Source of the DNA: Eubacteriales bacterium
Lineage (GTDB): Bacteria > Bacillota > Clostridia > Peptostreptococcales > Anaerovoracaceae
Reading direction: 5' to 3'
DNA: 9,243 nucleotides
Assembly: GCA_028691625.1 (NCBI GenBank)
Contig: JAQUYZ010000043.1
Location: 1-9,243 of the forward strand
Positions 6,521-9,243 of this stretch are shown in pieces. Every line of letters begins with the position of its first letter. The stretch's first letter is position 1. The notes under the pieces are model-generated. The model was given only the letters and a program-made list of their open reading frames with translations, did no database searches and was not told where the DNA came from. The position numbers were made by a program, and so were the translations under genes.

Positions 6521-6549
6521 AAAATATGCGCCAGGCAAGCGCATATTTT
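6521..6549 (+). terminator. terminator after spoVT
   Basis: An 11-bp perfect stem AAAATATGCGC/GCGCATATTTT (6521-6531 with 6539-6549) with a seven-base loop begins one base after the spoVT stop codon. The T-run is short and the arms are symmetrical in A/T flank, so it can serve either strand. Confidence 0.7.
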
Positions 6550-6571
6550 GCATTTAATCATACGGCTTCGA

Positions 6572-6600
6572 CGGACACTTTTCATCTCTCTTCATATAAT
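6572..6600 (+). promoter_or_regulatory. promoter of the cysteine-rich heptad protein
   Basis: CGGACA (6572-6577, four of six to TTGACA), 17 bases, then TATAAT (6595-6600, perfect). The -10 also reads CATATAAT, seven of eight to the mother-cell sigma-E -10 (CATACAAT), and its CATA core resembles sigma-K -10 elements, but the -35 does not fit sigma-E. Vegetative versus sporulation control cannot be decided from this sequence. Confidence 0.5.
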
Positions 6601-6648
6601 GTACTACACCAATTAAGGTGATTCTTATTAAGAAGAAGGTTAAGAGAT

Positions 6649-7194
6649 ATGTACAATTGTAAATATGATTTGTGCGGCTGCGATCGTGATCGCCTTGCAG
6701 GCATTGAAGATATTCAAAAGGGAATCTGCTATCTCAAAGAGGGGATCAAGGATATCTATAAAGGACTGGATTGTCTCTGCAGCTGTTGTATACAGGATGG
6801 TGTGAAAGCGATCAACAGAGGGCTATGTAAGTTAGAAAAGGGCATATGCTACATCTTAGATGGTTTAAAGGATCTTGAGTACGACAATGACTGCAGGGAC
6901 AGAAAAGAAATGAAAGAAGCCATTTGTGACATCAAAGAAGGGATCAGGTGTGTCCAGAAGGGCTTGTGTGACGTCTGTAAACGCAGGGTTTGTGAGGGGA
7001 TCAAAGCAATTCACGAAGGCTTGCAGCATATTGAAAAAGGCTTGTGTGAATTGACGGATGACTTGGATGATATACTCAGTGAGAATGACATGAAAAGAAA
7101 GCGTACGTATGATGTGATGGATGAAATGACTTACAGAAACAGACATTGCGGCTGCGGCGGCGCTGGAAACGACCCGACAGATTTTAAATTCTAG
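6649..7194 (+). CDS. cysteine-rich protein of glycine-marked heptad repeats (unrecognised)
   Basis: 181 residues with 19 cysteines (about 10%), highly charged, no signal peptide or membrane segment. I do not recognise the family. Glycine (rarely Ala/Asp) starts a heptad of the form G-[ILV]-x-x-[ILV]-x-[KRE/D] at residues 18, 25, 32, 39, then 51, 58, 65, 72; after a spacer the same register appears at 84, 91, 98, 105 and 117, 124, 131, 138. The two halves are 66 residues apart, each with a 12-residue step in the middle (39 to 51 and 105 to 117), and share 23 of 61 aligned residues: an internal duplication. The N-terminus (MYNCKYDLCGCDRDR) and tail (HCGCGG at 166-171) are also cysteine-rich. 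Start: ATG at 6649, GAAGG nine bases upstream. It has its own promoter and terminator and follows spoVT; a spore coat or metal-binding role is possible but is inference. Confidence 0.85.
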   Translation: MYNCKYDLCGCDRDRLAGIEDIQKGICYLKEGIKDIYKGLDCLCSCCIQDGVKAINRGLCKLEKGICYILDGLKDLEYDNDCRDRKEMKEAICDIKEGIRCVQKGLCDVCKRRVCEGIKAIHEGLQHIEKGLCELTDDLDDILSENDMKRKRTYDVMDEMTYRNRHCGCGGAGNDPTDFKF

Positions 7195-7241
7195 CAGGGA
7201 GAATTCCAAGCTTTTATTCCGTGCTTAAACTAAATTAATCG

Positions 7242-7294
7242 CTCCTTTCTGACAAGAATAAACAAATAAGTTTATGTCAGAAAGGAGTATTTTT
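7242..7294 (+). terminator. terminator of the cysteine-rich gene, with an SD-like 3' arm
   Basis: A 13-bp perfect stem CTCCTTTCTGACA/TGTCAGAAAGGAG (7242-7254 with 7275-7287) encloses a second possible stem ATAAAC/GTTTAT (7258-7263 with 7270-7275). It is followed by TATTTTT. It begins 47 nt past the stop codon at 7194. The 3' arm ends in AAAGGAG, seven bases before an ATG at 7295. Confidence 0.75.
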
Positions 7295-7378
7295 ATGAGT
7301 ATCATACCTATTTTTTACTATGATTCGATATTTTTAGGGATAAAAAAGTCGAGCAACATGAAAGCGGCTTTGGTATGA
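7295..7378 (+). CDS. possible 27-codon leader peptide ORF
   Basis: ATG at 7295, seven bases after AAAGGAG, opens a 27-codon frame ending TGA at 7376-7378 (peptide begins MSIIPIFYYDSIFLGIKK). The ribosome site is locked in the terminator arm, and the stop overlaps the -10 of the regulator promoter. The good spacing is the only positive evidence; it may be a by-product of the terminator sequence. Confidence 0.2.
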   Translation: MSIIPIFYYDSIFLGIKKSSNMKAALV

Positions 7379-7379
7379 T
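7371..7379 (+). promoter_or_regulatory. extended -10 promoter of the AraC/GyrI gene
   Basis: TGGTATGAT is an extended -10 (TGn plus TATGAT, five of six to TATAAT). No good -35 lies 16-18 bases upstream, which is usual for extended -10 promoters. Initiation near 7386 would give a leader of about 18 nt containing GGAGG before the start at 7404. Confidence 0.5.
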
Positions 7380-7403
7380 GTAGATATGAAAAGGAGGGAG
7401 ATA

Positions 7404-8267
7404 ATGTTAAACGAATTAAATCATGTAATAGACTATATTGAAGATCATTTAACCGATGATTTGTCTCTTGAGTTAATTTCTGAATATGCCGGTGTTTCTG
7501 ACTATCACTTCAGGAAGATCTTCTTTTATATTTCAGGAATGACGCTTAGTGAATATATCAAAAACAGAAAATTGTCGGAAGCAAACAAAGATTTATTGCA
7601 TGGAGAAAAAGTGACGGATGTTGCTTTTAAATATGGTTATCAGTCAATCGATGGCTTTACACGAGCATTTAAAAAATGGAGTGGTTTTTTACCCTCGGAT
7701 GTAATAAAAAAAAACATCAGCAAATCATTTCCCAAACTTTCATTCATAATAACCGTCAAGGGAGGAAATAATATGGAATTTAGAATTGTAGACAAACCAG
7801 CGTTTTATTTAGTCGGTGTAACCAAACGTGTTCCTATGCAATTTGAAGGCGTTAATAGCGAGATTGTAAATCTTGCAAAAAGCATAACGGACAAACAAAA
7901 AAAAGAAATGCATGCTCTTCAAAATATAGAGCCTTATGAAATTGTCAATGCATCTTATGACGCTGATGCTGATTTCTTAAAAGAAGAAGGAGATTTAACT
8001 CATATGATAGGCATTTTAACAACGGAAGACCAAGTTAGTGCTCTATTAGAAAAAGTACCCGTCGCAGCCGGCACCTGGGCAGTATTTCCGAATGAAGGAT
8101 CATTTCCTTCTATGTTACAAGAGACTATGGCAAAAATATATTCAGAATGGCTTCCTTCTTCTGATTACGAAGTCATCAATGCCCCTGCTTTTTCTTTCAC
8201 TAAAATGGATGAGCATAAAAAAGACTATGCGTATAGTGAAGTCTGGACTCCTGTTCGAAAGAGATAA
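7404..8267 (+). CDS. AraC-family regulator with GyrI-like effector-binding domain
   Basis: 287 residues. The N-terminal AraC/XylS DNA-binding domain (about 5-105) has two helix-turn-helix units: SLELISEYAGVSDYHFRKIF (21-40) and VTDVAFKYGYQSIDGFTRAF (70-89), the latter matching the conserved second-helix signature. After a linker (PKLSFIITVKGGNN) the C-terminal part from Met124 is a GyrI-like/Cass2 small-molecule binding domain, with the FRIVDKPAFYLVGVTKRVP opening and the AGTWAVFPNEG strand typical of it. Such proteins sense amphipathic compounds and often control efflux genes, as Rob or BltR do; the ligand here is unknown and no efflux gene is adjacent. Start: ATG at 7404 with GGAGG seven bases upstream; the frame opens at 7386 but has no RBS. 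Sampled lines are 32-35% GC, against about 47-55% in mtaD and spoVB, which suggests transfer. Confidence 0.9.
   Translation: MLNELNHVIDYIEDHLTDDLSLELISEYAGVSDYHFRKIFFYISGMTLSEYIKNRKLSEANKDLLHGEKVTDVAFKYGYQSIDGFTRAFKKWSGFLPSDVIKKNISKSFPKLSFIITVKGGNNMEFRIVDKPAFYLVGVTKRVPMQFEGVNSEIVNLAKSITDKQKKEMHALQNIEPYEIVNASYDADADFLKEEGDLTHMIGILTTEDQVSALLEKVPVAAGTWAVFPNEGSFPSMLQETMAKIYSEWLPSSDYEVINAPAFSFTKMDEHKKDYAYSEVWTPVRKR
7761..7775 (+). promoter_or_regulatory. internal ribosome binding site and in-frame ATG inside the AraC/GyrI gene
   Basis: GGGAGGAAATAAT precedes an in-frame ATG at 7773 (codon 124) with seven bases between GGAGG and the ATG. Initiation there would give a 164-residue protein consisting only of the GyrI-like ligand-binding domain. 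The same bases encode the VKGGNNM linker. Confidence 0.45.
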
Positions 8268-8283
8268 AATTTATCCTTGCCGG

Positions 8284-8327
8284 AATATAAAAGACCTCCT
8301 GGTTGTTTCATAACAACCAGGAGGTCT
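8284..8327 (-). terminator. hairpin terminator of the prsA-like gene, in the convergent gap
   Basis: A 16-bp perfect stem AGACCTCCTGGTTGTT/AACAACCAGGAGGTCT (8292-8307 with 8312-8327), loop TCAT. On the minus strand the 3' arm ends GGAGGTCT and continues TTTATATT, giving a U-rich tail; on the plus strand the hairpin is followed by GCACAAAC. It is therefore best read as the terminator of the minus-strand gene ending at 8394, though it can block the regulator transcript as well. Confidence 0.75.
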
Positions 8328-8393
8328 GCACAAACTTTGAAACGGTCTCGTTCTCAATCGTCTATGCATAACTTACAAGGGGTTTCCGTTTCC

Positions 8394-9243
8394 TCAGCCT
8401 TCTTTGCTTGCTTTATACTCTTCGGTTAGGTATTCTATTTTTGCATTCCCTTTCAACGTGTTTACTTGTTTTTGGGCTTCCTGACTTACAAGGTTTGAAA
8501 TTATGGAATCCTTCGCTTCATCGTATGTTCTTGTGCCTTGATTCTTGTCCGTCAGCTTGATAATGTGATACCCAAACTCGGTTTTTACCGGTTCGCTGAT
8601 TTCACCCGGCTTCATTGCAAGGACAGCATCTTCAAATTCCTTAATCATTTGCCCTCTTCCAAAGGTACCCAGGCTGCCGCCCTTATCCTTCGTACCGTCT
8701 GTTCCATATTCCTTGGCCAGATCTTCAAATTTTGAACCGGACTCAAGCTTCGCCAAAATCTCTTTTGCCGTTGCTTCTTCCGCTACCAGGATATGGCTCG
8801 CGGTAACCTCATCCACTTGAAAGCTTTCCTTGTTTGCCTCGTAATACGCCTTTGCATCCGCATCAAGAGTCGTCATTCCAGCCTCTATCTCATCAAAATA
8901 AGCCTGTCTGTAATACTGGTTGTAGAAAAAATCGGTCAATGTTTCGTCAGTGATCTGATTCTCATCCAGATAACCATTGATCTCCTTAGTATCTCTTGCC
9001 TTGTCTATAAAAGTTTTCAGCTCCGCTTCTATCGTGTCGGGCAGAACTTCATCCTCTTTTCCCGCGTATTTCTGCTTGATGCACTCCAAGGAAACCATGT
9101 CATCCAGTATTTGCATCTTGATGTCCTTCATGCTGTCTTCCGGGAATTGCGTAGTATCAATCCCCTGAACAAATGTAAAAAGTGCCACATATTGTTCCAG
9201 CTCACTCTCATTGATTGTTGTGTCTCCCACCTTGACAAGGTCG
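8394..9243 (-). CDS. prsA: PrsA-type parvulin peptidyl-prolyl isomerase, 5' end outside window
   Basis: 282 codons are visible, in frame from 9242 to the stop at 8396-8394, with no stop at the right edge; the missing part should hold a signal sequence, and often a lipobox. Parvulin foldases of this type act outside the membrane to help secreted proteins fold. Numbering from 9242, residues 1-125 are a SurA-N/chaperone-like helical region (VGDTTINESELEQYV), and 140-235 are the PpiC domain with SHILV (H150), GGSLGTFGRGQM (188-199), F203 and FGYHIIKL (H226), the usual active-site residues. A C-terminal helical tail follows. A GTG at 9230 is in frame but sits mid-domain, so it is unlikely to be the start. 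In Clostridia such a gene commonly lies between mfd and spoVT; here it converges on the AraC/GyrI gene. Confidence 0.9.
   Translation of the reverse strand, partial: DLVKVGDTTINESELEQYVALFTFVQGIDTTQFPEDSMKDIKMQILDDMVSLECIKQKYAGKEDEVLPDTIEAELKTFIDKARDTKEINGYLDENQITDETLTDFFYNQYYRQAYFDEIEAGMTTLDADAKAYYEANKESFQVDEVTASHILVAEEATAKEILAKLESGSKFEDLAKEYGTDGTKDKGGSLGTFGRGQMIKEFEDAVLAMKPGEISEPVKTEFGYHIIKLTDKNQGTRTYDEAKDSIISNLVSQEAQKQVNTLKGNAKIEYLTEEYKASKEG

Noticed and set aside
6865..7209. 114-codon minus-strand frame opposite the cysteine-rich gene
   Set aside because: The plus frame has a promoter, RBS, terminator and regular heptads; the minus frame follows from its repeated codons.
8328..8393. GAAACGG/CCGTTTC inverted repeat in the prsA 3' region
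   Set aside because: Seven base pairs around a 40-base loop is not more than chance, and the strong terminator is the adjacent hairpin.
1..9243. tRNA, rRNA, CRISPR array, insertion sequence or integrase
   Set aside because: No cloverleaf, spaced direct-repeat array, transposase or integrase motif was found by eye in either strand.

Overview
The window comes from an anaerobic, endospore-forming low-to-mid-GC Firmicute, most likely a member of the Clostridia. The evidence is a spoVT gene behind a near-consensus forespore (sigma-G) promoter, a SpoVB/YabM-type flippase, MazG, HU and RqcP in the conserved mfd-prsA-spoVT-spoVB-mazG-hup-rqcP order of this phylum, strong GGAGG ribosome binding sites, and a pair of acyl-CoA-dehydratase-related iron-sulfur proteins typical of anaerobes.

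Minus strand, left part (read from right to left): mtaD (5660-4368), spoVB-like flippase (4366-2768), mazG (2741-1914), hup (1839-1561), rqcP (1406-1164), then two translationally coupled CoA-activase/dehydratase-like genes (1056-175 and 178-off the left edge). mtaD, spoVB and mazG are tightly packed (1 and 26 nt gaps) and look like one transcription unit. hup ends in an intrinsic terminator only 28 nt upstream of the rqcP start, so rqcP depends on read-through or on a weak internal promoter. A second hairpin after rqcP carries the ribosome binding site of the first CoA-related gene in its 3' arm.

Middle, 5661-5967: a 307-bp divergent intergenic region. It holds a 20-bp exact direct repeat flanking about 100 bp of hairpin-rich DNA, then the sigma-G-type promoter of spoVT.

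Plus strand, right part: spoVT (5968-6519) with a terminator; a 181-residue cysteine-rich protein built of glycine-marked heptads in two 66-residue-period copies (6649-7194), which I do not recognise; a hairpin terminator; then an AT-rich AraC/GyrI-like regulator (7404-8267), probably acquired, which contains a well-placed internal ribosome binding site before its ligand-binding domain. At the right edge a parvulin foldase of PrsA type (minus, 5' end outside the window) converges on the regulator across a 16-bp hairpin terminator.

Taken together: housekeeping and sporulation genes (nucleoid protein, ribosome rescue, NTP clean-up, lipid-linked precursor flipping, forespore regulator, extracellytoplasmic foldase) form the conserved backbone. 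mtaD, the CoA-related pair, the cysteine-rich heptad protein and the AraC/GyrI gene are accessory. Relative to the usual order, the segment holding spoVT is inverted. The best candidates for something undescribed are the heptad protein, the hairpins that contain Shine-Dalgarno sequences, and the repeat element at 5706-5847.
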